From Gelria sp. (GTDB taxonomy: Bacteria > Bacillota > Syntrophomonadia > Syntrophomonadales > Syntrophomonadaceae), in NCBI GenBank assembly GCA_012839665.1, contig DUMX01000093.1:1-6472 (forward strand): DNA of 6,472 bases. The letters are read 5' to 3'. Below are positions 1 to 5,844 of this stretch, one piece after another. Positions within the stretch are counted from its first letter, which is position 1, and every line of letters starts with the position of its first letter. The notes under the pieces were generated by a model. That model saw only the letters and a list, made by a program, of their open reading frames with translations. It did no database searches and was not told the DNA's origin. The position numbers were made by a program, and so were the translations under genes.

Positions 1-268
1 CTTCTGCGATATAATCAGGTACTAATTGAGCCATAGTTGGATTAGTAGTAGTATTTTTATCTGCTTTATACGCCACAATAGCACTATCAATAGTCCTCAA
101 ATTTGCTTCTACCGCACTTCGGTTGGCTGATTTGGTAATATTGCTATATACCGGAATTGCAATTGCTACCAGAATACCGATTATAACCACTACGACCATC
201 AATTCTACCAGGGTGAAACCCTTTTGGTTATTAGTCCTCTGCATTTTACTGCGCATTTTCATTAACAT
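1..268 (-). CDS. type IV prepilin (pilin or pilin-like), N-terminal part, truncated by the window edge
   Basis: Seen: from the ATG at 268 the minus strand is open to the left edge (89 codons visible, no stop). The peptide has a basic 17-residue leader ending QKG, then FTLVELMVVVIIGILVAIAIP. This is the class III prepilin signal: Gly17/Phe18 cleavage site, Glu at mature position +5, and a hydrophobic helix closed by Pro38. Known: such proteins are cut and N-methylated by the PilD prepilin peptidase, anchor in the membrane by this helix and polymerise into the pilus. The start at 268 is chosen because AAGGGGG (282-276) sits 7 nt upstream; the ATG at 262 is a less well placed alternative. It follows pilB-pilT-pilC in the same direction, so it is probably the major pilin (pilA-like). 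A minor pilin or pseudopilin cannot be excluded without the C-terminal domain, which lies outside the window. Confidence 0.93.
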   Translation of the reverse strand, partial: MLMKMRSKMQRTNNQKGFTLVELMVVVVIIGILVAIAIPVYSNITKSANRSAVEANLRTIDSAIVAYKADKNTTTNPTMAQLVPDYIAE

Positions 269-351
269 TCGTTAACCCCCTTATACGTTTTAATTTTTTA
301 GCTGTGTTTCTCCCACCACTTAATAATTTAAGGTTGCGCATCCCCTCCTTT
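246..351 (-). promoter_or_regulatory. orphan strong Shine-Dalgarno with possible 31-codon leader ORF ahead of the pilin
   Basis: Between pilC and the pilin, AAAGGAGGGG (351-342) is an almost perfect anti-16S match but lies 74 nt upstream of the pilin start, and the pilin has its own AAGGGGG site. The first ATG (341-339) touches the Shine-Dalgarno directly, too close for normal initiation. It opens a 31-codon, lysine/arginine-rich frame that ends at TAA 248-246, overlapping the pilin start in another frame. It could be a translated leader peptide, a ribosome standby site, or a relic of a lost gene. No protein family is recognised and expression is not shown. A short inverted repeat, CTTAA-ATTA-TTAAG, follows at about 332-319. 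Confidence 0.25.
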
Positions 352-415
352 AAGATTCTTTCGACAACAGAACTACAGCTTATCTATCTACAGCACGCCA
401 TGTGCGTTACTGTCT

Positions 416-1633
416 TTAACTTATAGTTGTAATAATATTAAAGACCGGCAGGTAAGTGGCAACGATAATTGACCCGATGATGCCTGCTACAAAAATAATC
501 ATGATTGGTTCCAAGGACTTCAACAGGGCATCTACAGCAAAATTTACTTCATTGTCGTAAAAGGCAGACATTCTTTCCAGCATGTCGTCTAAGGCACCAG
601 TTTCCTCTCCTACTGCAATCATTTGGGTAACCATAGGTTCAAATACCCCGGTTGCCTCGATGGGTGCTGCTATGGATTGCCCCTCACGAATACTGTTACG
701 GGCTTCACCGATAGCATCGCTGATAACCCGGTTGCCAACTACCCCTTTAAGTACCTCCAGGGCCTCCAGGATGGGAACGCCCGACTTAATCAGGGTGCCC
801 AGAATACGAGTAAACCGCGATACGGCCACACGGTTGACTACTTTGCCTACAATAGGGAGGTTAAGATAAAGCCGATCGAAAAAGAGTCTGCCGTTTGGTC
901 TGGTTCCCACCCATTTTAGTCCGACTACCAGCAGGATAATGCCTACGAAGAGCCAGAGCCCATTATCCCTAATAAAGTAACTTATGCCCATGAAAAACTG
1001 AGTAAAGGCTGGCAATTTTGTTCCAGAGGAGGTAAATTGCTCAACAAAGACGGGCATGACAAAGGTCAGAATAAATATTACTACCAGTAGAGCAATACAT
1101 AATACCATAATAGGATATATCGAGGCTGATTTGACCTTGGAATTTATCTCCCGATCGCGCTCCAGGGTGTCAGCCAGACGACTCAGTATGGTATCCAACG
1201 CACCGCCGGTTTCTCCCGCCTTTACCATGCTGACATACATAGGAGAGAAAATTTTTGGATGCTGGGCCATACATTCATTTAAGGCTAAACCGCCTTCCAG
1301 GTTGGTACGAATATCCCCCACCGCTTTACGCAGCATAGGATTCTTAGTTTGCTCTGACAGAATGTGAAAACTCCGGACAATCGGCAATCCGGCACCGACC
1401 ATGGTAGACAGCTGACGTGTAAAGAGTGACAAATCATTAATTTTGACACTTTCAAATAAGCTAAAACTCAAGGATGCTTTTTTGGCGGCTTCCCGGTTCC
1501 GATCTTCCTTTATATCTACAATGGTATAGTCCTGGCGCAGCAGCGATTCGATAACCAGGTTACGGTTATCCGCCTCCAGTGTCCCCCTTACAACTGCCCC
1601 GGAAGCATCCAGAGCCCGGTAATAAAATATCAT
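416..1633 (-). CDS. pilC: type IV pilus inner-membrane platform protein PilC (GspF family)
   Basis: The protein has 405 residues, the usual length for PilC/GspF. Seen: two homologous T2SSF domains, about residues 70-194 (LFTRQLSTMVGAGLPI start, GETGG at 140-144) and 272-396 (RFTRILGTLIKSGVPI start, GEETGALD at 342-349). Hydrophobic segments lie at about 172-196, 225-242 and 376-398, as expected for the three-helix topology with cytoplasmic helical bundles. Known role: polytopic platform at the base of the pilus that couples PilB or PilT ATPase motion to pilin insertion or removal. The ATG at 1633 is chosen because AGGAGG (1646-1641) stands 7 nt upstream. It starts 19 nt after the pilT stop, with no terminator between, so it is co-transcribed. 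The partner pilin follows downstream. A type II secretion GspF is the alternative, but adjacent pilT favours a retractable pilus. Confidence 0.96.
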   Translation of the reverse strand: MIFYYRALDASGAVVRGTLEADNRNLVIESLLRQDYTIVDIKEDRNREAAKKASLSFSLFESVKINDLSLFTRQLSTMVGAGLPIVRSFHILSEQTKNPMLRKAVGDIRTNLEGGLALNECMAQHPKIFSPMYVSMVKAGETGGALDTILSRLADTLERDREINSKVKSASIYPIMVLCIALLVVIFILTFVMPVFVEQFTSSGTKLPAFTQFFMGISYFIRDNGLWLFVGIILLVVGLKWVGTRPNGRLFFDRLYLNLPIVGKVVNRVAVSRFTRILGTLIKSGVPILEALEVLKGVVGNRVISDAIGEARNSIREGQSIAAPIEATGVFEPMVTQMIAVGEETGALDDMLERMSAFYDNEVNFAVDALLKSLEPIMIIFVAGIIGSIIVATYLPVFNIITTIS

Positions 1634-1652
1634 ACTCTCCCCTCCTGTTAGT

Positions 1653-2714
1653 TTACTGATTAGGATTAATAGTACGCTTCTTCACTTCTTCAGCAGTAAT
1701 CAAACCCTGCTCCAAAAAGTTTTTCATAGATTTCTCCATGGTCATCATGCCCAATGCATGCCCGGTCTGCATCACCGTATTAAGCTGAAAAGCCTTATTT
1801 TCTCGAATCAGGTTACGTACAGCCGAGTTCGCCAGGAGTACTTCGCAGGCTAATACTCGGCCATTCCCATCTGCCCGAGGTATTAATTGCTGAGAAATAA
1901 TCCCCAGCAAAGTATTAGCTAATTGAACCCTTATCTGTTCCTGTTGATGAGGAGGAAAAACATCAATTACCCGCTCCACAGTTTGAATGGCGGTAGCAGC
2001 ATGGAGTGTAGCCATAACCAGGTGGCCAGTTTCTGCAGCCGTCATAGCAATGGCAATGGTATCCAGGTCGCGCATTTCTCCTACCAGGATTACATCCGGG
2101 TCCTGACGCAGGGCAGCACGCAATCCCTGGGCAAAACTGGGGCAATCTGTACCTATTTCCCTCTGATTAATAATGCAGGTTCCGTGTCTATGCAGGTATT
2201 CAATCGGGTCCTCCAGGGTTATGATATTGCCGCTTACGGTTTGATTAATCAACTGAATCATGGCTGCCAGGGAAGTTGATTTCCCGCTTCCGGTTGGTCC
2301 CGTAACCAGAATCAGTCCACTGCCCCTGAACGGCAGTTCTTTAGATACCGCAGGCAGACCTAGTGTTTCTATCTCGGGAATATTCATCGGTATCAGGCGA
2401 ATGGCTATAGCATAGGAACCACGCTGCAGATATACGTTTACTCGGCAGCGTCCTACTTCAGGCAAAGACAGGGAAAAATCAACATGTCCCTGTTCATCAA
2501 TTTGACGAAATATTTTCTCATCAGCCATTAATTCCCGACCAAATTTATAGGTATCATCCGGGGTAAGATTAGGGTAATCTTCTAAACTGACAAGTTTCCC
2601 GTCTACACGATAGGTAGGTGGACGCGCTACAGTAAGATGTATGTCGGAAGCCCTCAATTGTACTCCCATTTTGGCCAGTTCCACTACCTTTAATACCTGT
2701 TCAAACTTAGCCAC
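1653..2714 (-). CDS. pilT: type IV pilus retraction ATPase PilT
   Basis: The protein has 353 residues, typical of PilT. Seen: N-terminal PAS-like region with ASDIHL...PPTYRVDGKL (22-41); Walker A GPTGSGKS (139-146); Asp box TLEDPIEY (166-173); Walker B DPDVILVGEMRD (205-216); His box TGHLVMATLHAATA (229-242); and the PilT-type AVRNLIRENK motif (298-307). The last motif, and the absence of the tetracysteine zinc site found in PilB, separate it from assembly ATPases. Known role: hexameric cytoplasmic ATPase that docks on PilC and drives pilus depolymerisation, giving twitching, adhesion and often DNA uptake. Start is GTG 2714-2712, with AAGGGGG (2730-2724) 9 nt upstream inside the end of pilB. 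Its first 8 bases overlap the pilB stop region, which suggests translational coupling. All catalytic motifs appear intact. Confidence 0.97.
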   Translation of the reverse strand: MAKFEQVLKVVELAKMGVQLRASDIHLTVARPPTYRVDGKLVSLEDYPNLTPDDTYKFGRELMADEKIFRQIDEQGHVDFSLSLPEVGRCRVNVYLQRGSYAIAIRLIPMNIPEIETLGLPAVSKELPFRGSGLILVTGPTGSGKSTSLAAMIQLINQTVSGNIITLEDPIEYLHRHGTCIINQREIGTDCPSFAQGLRAALRQDPDVILVGEMRDLDTIAIAMTAAETGHLVMATLHAATAIQTVERVIDVFPPHQQEQIRVQLANTLLGIISQQLIPRADGNGRVLACEVLLANSAVRNLIRENKAFQLNTVMQTGHALGMMTMEKSMKNFLEQGLITAEEVKKRTINPNQ

Positions 2715-4401
2715 CCAATAATACCCCCTTCATCACTTCCTGCAGAGAAGTCAAGCCTTCGTAAGCCTTATTAATGCCATCCTGTCTCATGGTAATCATG
2801 CCCTCGCCGATAGCTATTTCCTCCAGTTCGTCTTCCGACTGAATCTTATTGGTAATGGCTTTGCGCATTTCTGGTCCCACCACCAGGACCTCATGCAGGG
2901 CCATGCGGCCTGAATAACCTGACTGACGGCACATATTACATCCCACCGGAGCAAAGAACTGTTTTCCTATATAGTCCGGCATATTTAACTGAACCGCGGT
3001 TTGCTCATCTAATTCATATGGTTGGCGGCAGTTCTTACATAAGCGACGGATCAAGCGCTGTGATACTACCCCGACCAGCGAGGAGGATAACAGGTAGTTT
3101 TCAATCCCCATGTTTACCATGCGGGCAACCGTACCGGCAGCACTATTGGTATGCAGGGTGGAAAAGAATAAATGCCCGGTTAAGGCGGCTCTTACACCAA
3201 GTCCGGCAGTTTCCCCGTCACGCATTTCCCCTACCATGATAATATCCGGGTCCTGACGTAGAATGGAGCGTAAGCCAGCCGGGAAAGTAAGTCCTGCCCT
3301 GATGTTAATCTGCACCTGGGTAATACCAATCAGGCTGTATTCAACCGGGTCTTCTAAAGTAACAATGTTGCAATTGGGGTTATTTAATTCGGTTAACACA
3401 CTATATAAGGTAGTAGTTTTTCCTGAACCGGTAGGTCCGGTAACAATAACCATACCATGGGGCCTGCTGATGAGTGACCTGATTCTCTGCTCATTGACGG
3501 CACTGAAACCCAATTTCTCCAGTGACATAATCGCATTGGTACGGTCCAGTATACGTAAAACTATTTTTTCTCCATGAATGGAGGGCAGGGTAGAAATACG
3601 AAAATCAATTTCCCGGCCATCTATTATTAAACGGGTACGGCCATCCTGTGGAATTCTCTTTTCAGAAATATCCAGGTTGCCCATGATTTTGATACGGGAT
3701 ACGGTAGCCGGGAAAGATTTCTTAGGAAGTGACAGCACTTCCCATAATTCGCCGTCAATACGGAAACGGACCCGCACATCATGCTCCAGCGGTTCAATAT
3801 GTATATCAGAAGCTCCCCCTTGTACTGCCTGCTGCAATAAAGAATTAACCATACGAATTACCGGTGCATCATCCGCCAACTCCAATCCGGGGGAATCTGC
3901 TTCAACTGCAGCGCCATAGTTATATTGGTTCAGCTCACCCAACAGTTTTTCCATTTTACTGTCTACCTGCAGGGCAGTATGCTGCTGAATGGCAGACTCT
4001 AATTCTCTTTCCGATGCCATAACTGGTACTACATCTAGTCCGGTTAGTATGCGGACATCGTCTATAGCTTGAAAATTAAGCGGGTCTGCCATAATCAAGG
4101 TCATGCGCCCCTGATTTACAGACAGGGGTAAAATATTATACTTGCTAATCATACTAGTGGGCAGTAGTTTTACCGTTTCTGGATCAATATCCATTCGGCT
4201 GATCTGTACCCGGGGAATTCCCAAAGTAAACTCCAGGACTTCCAGCAGTTGGTCATCACTAATAAATCCACGTCTGACTAAAATTTTGCCCAGTTTTTCT
4301 TTGCTTATTTTCTGATCCTCCAGAGCTTGAGCAAGTTGTTCCTCGCTAATCAAACCATTTTCCACTAATATGTCTCCCAACAATTTGCGCTGTATTGCCA
4401 C
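2707..4401 (-). CDS. pilB: type IV pilus assembly ATPase PilB (GspE family) with MshEN-type N-terminus
   Basis: The protein has 564 residues, normal for PilB. Seen: two tandem MshEN-like 24-residue motifs at 7-30 and 36-59, separated by five residues; a linker to about 170; an N2/PAS-like domain with ASDIHIEP (197-204) and RFRIDGEL (212-219); Walker A GPTGSGKT (322-329); Asp box TLEDPVEY (348-355); Walker B DPDIIMVGEMRD (384-395); His box TGHLFFSTLHTN (408-419); and a zinc-type tetracysteine C455xxC458...C488xxC491. Known role: cytoplasmic hexameric ATPase that powers pilin polymerisation through PilC. Start is GTG 4401-4399, with AAGGAG (4415-4410) 8 nt upstream. It is the first gene of the operon and overlaps pilT by 8 bp. 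The MshEN motifs suggest c-di-GMP binding, but three motif positions deviate (Leu7 for Arg, Lys36 for Arg, Thr59 for Gln), so binding is uncertain. GspE is the alternative, disfavoured by the linked pilT. Confidence 0.97.
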   Translation of the reverse strand: MAIQRKLLGDILVENGLISEEQLAQALEDQKISKEKLGKILVRRGFISDDQLLEVLEFTLGIPRVQISRMDIDPETVKLLPTSMISKYNILPLSVNQGRMTLIMADPLNFQAIDDVRILTGLDVVPVMASERELESAIQQHTALQVDSKMEKLLGELNQYNYGAAVEADSPGLELADDAPVIRMVNSLLQQAVQGGASDIHIEPLEHDVRVRFRIDGELWEVLSLPKKSFPATVSRIKIMGNLDISEKRIPQDGRTRLIIDGREIDFRISTLPSIHGEKIVLRILDRTNAIMSLEKLGFSAVNEQRIRSLISRPHGMVIVTGPTGSGKTTTLYSVLTELNNPNCNIVTLEDPVEYSLIGITQVQINIRAGLTFPAGLRSILRQDPDIIMVGEMRDGETAGLGVRAALTGHLFFSTLHTNSAAGTVARMVNMGIENYLLSSSLVGVVSQRLIRRLCKNCRQPYELDEQTAVQLNMPDYIGKQFFAPVGCNMCRQSGYSGRMALHEVLVVGPEMRKAITNKIQSEDELEEIAIGEGMITMRQDGINKAYEGLTSLQEVMKGVLLGG

Positions 4402-4446
4402 GAATAATTCTCCTTAAAATATTTAAATTAAAAAATCAGACATTGT

Positions 4447-4466
4447 TTTGGGGCTATAGTCCCAAA
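4447..4466. repeat. 20-bp imperfect palindrome upstream of pilB
   Basis: TTTGGGGCTATAGTCCCAAA is symmetric at 18 of 20 positions: TTTGGG and CCCAAA arms around a CTATAG core, with one asymmetric pair flanking the core. It ends about 45 bp upstream of the pilB start. The form fits a dimeric repressor operator. As RNA it would be a 6-bp stem with an 8-nt loop in the pilB leader. A T6 run lies about 12 nt after it in the pilB direction, too far for a standard intrinsic terminator. The cognate regulator is unknown. Confidence 0.55.
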
Positions 4467-4471
4467 CTAGT

Positions 4472-4510
4472 AGTTAAATTTGCGATATACAGGATTTATA
4501 TAACTTAACT
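4472..4510 (-). repeat. long inverted repeat, predicted leader hairpin upstream of pilB
   Basis: Read as minus-strand RNA, AGUUAAGUU (4510-4502) pairs with AAUUUAACU (4480-4472) over 9 bp including one G-U. Inside it AUAUA (4501-4497) pairs with UAUAU (4489-4485), leaving a 7-nt loop and a 4-nt CGCA bulge (4484-4481). The G-U pair exists only in the minus-strand transcript (it is A-C on the other strand), which mildly favours a role as RNA in the pilB leader. No known riboswitch consensus was recognised. The stem is A/U-rich and therefore not very stable. Confidence 0.45.
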
Positions 4511-4516
4511 GCCACA

Positions 4517-4528
4517 TAATAGCTATTA
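4517..4528. repeat. 12-bp perfect palindrome TAATAGCTATTA
   Basis: TAATAGCTATTA is identical to its reverse complement over all 12 bases. It sits about 115 bp upstream of the pilB start, within the putative leader. It could be an operator half of a larger site or a small RNA stem. The AT-rich context makes chance occurrence plausible, and no regulator family can be named from it. Confidence 0.5.
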
Positions 4529-4596
4529 CTATATCTTCTTCATGTCTTCGATAATTCCTGCAACGATATGCAAAAAATATAAATATATGCTAAATT

Positions 4597-4624
4597 GTTA
4601 TACTTTTTCGAAAATAAATGCCAG
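4597..4624 (-). promoter_or_regulatory. candidate sigma-A type promoter for the pilB operon
   Basis: On the minus strand CTGGCA (4624-4619, four of six matches to TTGACA) is followed after 16 nt by TATAAC (4602-4597, five of six matches to TATAAT), in an A/T-rich setting. Transcription would begin near 4590 and leave a leader of about 190 nt before pilB. This is a pattern match only. In DNA this AT-rich, chance matches are common, and other AT-rich hexamers nearer the gene lack a matching -35. Confidence 0.35.
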
Positions 4625-4742
4625 GGTTTTTGGTCGTTGCTAACCGGGACGTTTGTAGCTAAGACTCATTTTTCTTCCTATTATCTATGTCCATTCCCCG
4701 TGTTATTTTCTAATCAAATTGCTCATAATACACCTAAATAAG

Positions 4743-5456
4743 ATGTTGAGGTGGTTTGCTCTGAATGAGGCTCTGGTAGTCTTGGTGAGAAGTATAATCG
4801 CATTCTTTACTCTGCTTATTTTTGCCCGTATGCTGGGGAAACAGCAGATAAGCCAGCTTACTTTTTTTGATTATGTTTTGGGAATAACCATAGGTTCCAT
4901 AGCTGCCAGCCTTTCGGTAGATATTACTACCCGGGCCTGGCCTCACTGGGTGGGATTGGCTACCTGGACTGGTGCCGTACTCGTTCTGCAGGTAGTGTCA
5001 GTTAAATCTAAGCTGGGTGACCGTTACCTGACTGGAGAACCTTCCATCGTTATTATGAATGGCCAGATTATGGAGAAAACCATGGCGAAACTGCGCTATA
5101 CCACTTCCGACCTGCTGGAACAACTGCGGGACAAAGGGGTTTTTGACCTTAACAAAATTGGGTTTGCAGTACTGGAGACTAACGGGCAGCTTTCGGTTTT
5201 ATTGAAACCAGAATACCAGCCGGTTACTCCCACTGATTTAAACATACCCAGCAGTAACACGGGACTAAGCAACCAGTTAATATATAATGGCCTGGTTATA
5301 GAAGCTAATCTGGCCCGGTCAGGGGTTGACCGAATTTGGCTGGAACAGCAGCTCCAGGCTCAGGGTATTAATAGTCCTGCCGAGGTGTATTTAGCCAGCT
5401 ATGATGCTAACGGTAGTAGTTTGTATATAGACAAATACCAGGATAATCTGTCGTAG
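4743..5456 (+). CDS. DUF421 (YetF-family) membrane protein
   Basis: The protein has 237 residues from ATG 4743, near the usual 220-235 for the family. Seen: membrane segments at about 10-32, 43-60 and 68-88; the family signature GKQQISQLTFFDYVLG (32-47) after the first helix; then a cytoplasmic part with GEPSIVIMNGQI (98-109), a DLLEQLRDKGVFDLNKI stretch (123-139) and LETNGQLSVL (144-153), as in Bacillus YetF, YkjA and relatives. Known: these are integral membrane proteins of unresolved biochemical role; DUF421 also occurs in the spore protein 2Duf, linked to heat resistance. The start is uncertain: no good Shine-Dalgarno precedes ATG 4743, and a TTG at 4719 would add eight residues. The ATG fits family N-termini best. 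It is followed closely by the DUF4363 gene and diverges from pilB. Confidence 0.88.
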   Translation: MLRWFALNEALVVLVRSIIAFFTLLIFARMLGKQQISQLTFFDYVLGITIGSIAASLSVDITTRAWPHWVGLATWTGAVLVLQVVSVKSKLGDRYLTGEPSIVIMNGQIMEKTMAKLRYTTSDLLEQLRDKGVFDLNKIGFAVLETNGQLSVLLKPEYQPVTPTDLNIPSSNTGLSNQLIYNGLVIEANLARSGVDRIWLEQQLQAQGINSPAEVYLASYDANGSSLYIDKYQDNLS

Positions 5457-5467
5457 GGGGGATGAAG

Positions 5468-5833
5468 ATGAAAAGCCTTAAATATTATGCTTTTGTAGTA
5501 CTGCTATTTGCAGTCTTTATATTTATTATGAATGGCGGTGACCTGTTTAAAAAACCGTTGGGCAGCGAGGATAATTTTATGCTGTATATGAACCGACTGG
5601 AAGATAATATCTCTATAACTGAATGGCAAACTGCCAGTGTTAACTATGAAAAGCTGCTCCGGGCCTGGAAGAAAATAATCCCCCGGATTCAATACAGTGT
5701 GGAAAAAGATGAGATTAATGCTATTGAAGTTAACTTGGCCCGGTTGAAGAGCTGCATTACCAGCCAGGACAAAGCTCTGGCCCTGTTGGAATTAAGTGAG
5801 GCCCGGGAACACTGGCATAACCTCAACCGCTAG
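5468..5833 (+). CDS. DUF4363-family small membrane-anchored protein
   Basis: The protein has 121 residues. Seen: a short basic start (MKSLKYY), one hydrophobic segment at about 8-21, then a hydrophilic, helix-rich domain with regularly spaced Trp, Leu and charged residues (AWKKIIPRIQYSVEKDEI at 66-83, then ARLKSCITSQ). This matches the DUF4363 pattern of a single N-terminal anchor or signal followed by a probably extracytoplasmic helical bundle. The start at 5468 is preferred over the in-frame ATG at 5462 because AGGGGGG (5455-5461) is 6 nt before 5468 but touches 5462. That Shine-Dalgarno overlaps the DUF421 stop (TAG 5454-5456), so the two genes are very likely translated as a coupled pair. 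Function is unknown. By context it is probably an accessory or partner of the DUF421 protein, which is inference from recurrent linkage and not from any motif. Confidence 0.82.
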   Translation: MKSLKYYAFVVLLFAVFIFIMNGGDLFKKPLGSEDNFMLYMNRLEDNISITEWQTASVNYEKLLRAWKKIIPRIQYSVEKDEINAIEVNLARLKSCITSQDKALALLELSEAREHWHNLNR

Positions 5834-5844
5834 CTGACACCTCA

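Larger units (their letters stand above)
4402..4742. other. AT-rich divergent intergenic region between pilB and the DUF421 gene
   Basis: I find no coding region or recognisable RNA gene in these 341 bases; stops are frequent in all frames. Contents seen, in the pilB direction: a candidate promoter at 4624-4597, an A/T-tract stretch at about 4590-4566 containing two ATATGC copies 19 bp apart, three inverted repeats between 4528 and 4447, a T6 run at about 4434-4429, and the pilB Shine-Dalgarno at 4415-4410. In the DUF421 direction no strong promoter or Shine-Dalgarno is evident. The part from about 4621 to 4660 is more GC-rich than the rest, with no assignment. Confidence 0.7.

Noticed and set aside
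339..409. Possible c-di-GMP-I riboswitch in the pilin leader: CGCACATGGC, a GAAA stretch and GGGATGCGCAACC recall parts of the consensus in the right order.
   Set aside because: The stems needed around the GAAA loop do not form, the spacing between the first block and GAAA is about twice that of typical members, and the 3' GGUUGCC-like element is missing. A covariance-model search would settle it.
398..410. GCAC-ATGGC-GTGC hairpin just after pilC as a terminator.
   Set aside because: Only a 4-bp stem and no following T-tract in the direction of transcription, so read-through into the pilin gene is more likely.
1963..2145. 60-codon minus-strand frame inside pilT, rich in Cys, Gly and Pro.
   Set aside because: Out-of-frame reading of the pilT Walker B/His box region; its composition is typical of a shifted frame and not of a real protein.
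3018..3919. Long open frames on the plus strand opposite pilB (3018-3239, 3263-3577, 3578-3919).
   Set aside because: They mirror the codon structure of pilB, show no family features and no well-placed ribosome binding sites, and lie under strongly conserved ATPase motifs.
4566..4590. ATATGC direct repeat pair (19 bp apart) as a regulator site or origin iteron.
   Set aside because: Only two 6-base copies in strongly AT-rich DNA; expected by chance.
4637..4665. Plus-strand promoter for the DUF421 gene (TTGCTA, 17 nt, TAAGAC).
   Set aside because: The spacing is ideal, but the -10 matches only three of six positions and there is no extended -10. Too weak to annotate; the true promoter of this gene remains unidentified.
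4734..4946. 70-codon minus-strand frame opposite the start of the DUF421 gene.
   Set aside because: No family resemblance, and it lies fully under well-conserved DUF421 membrane helices.
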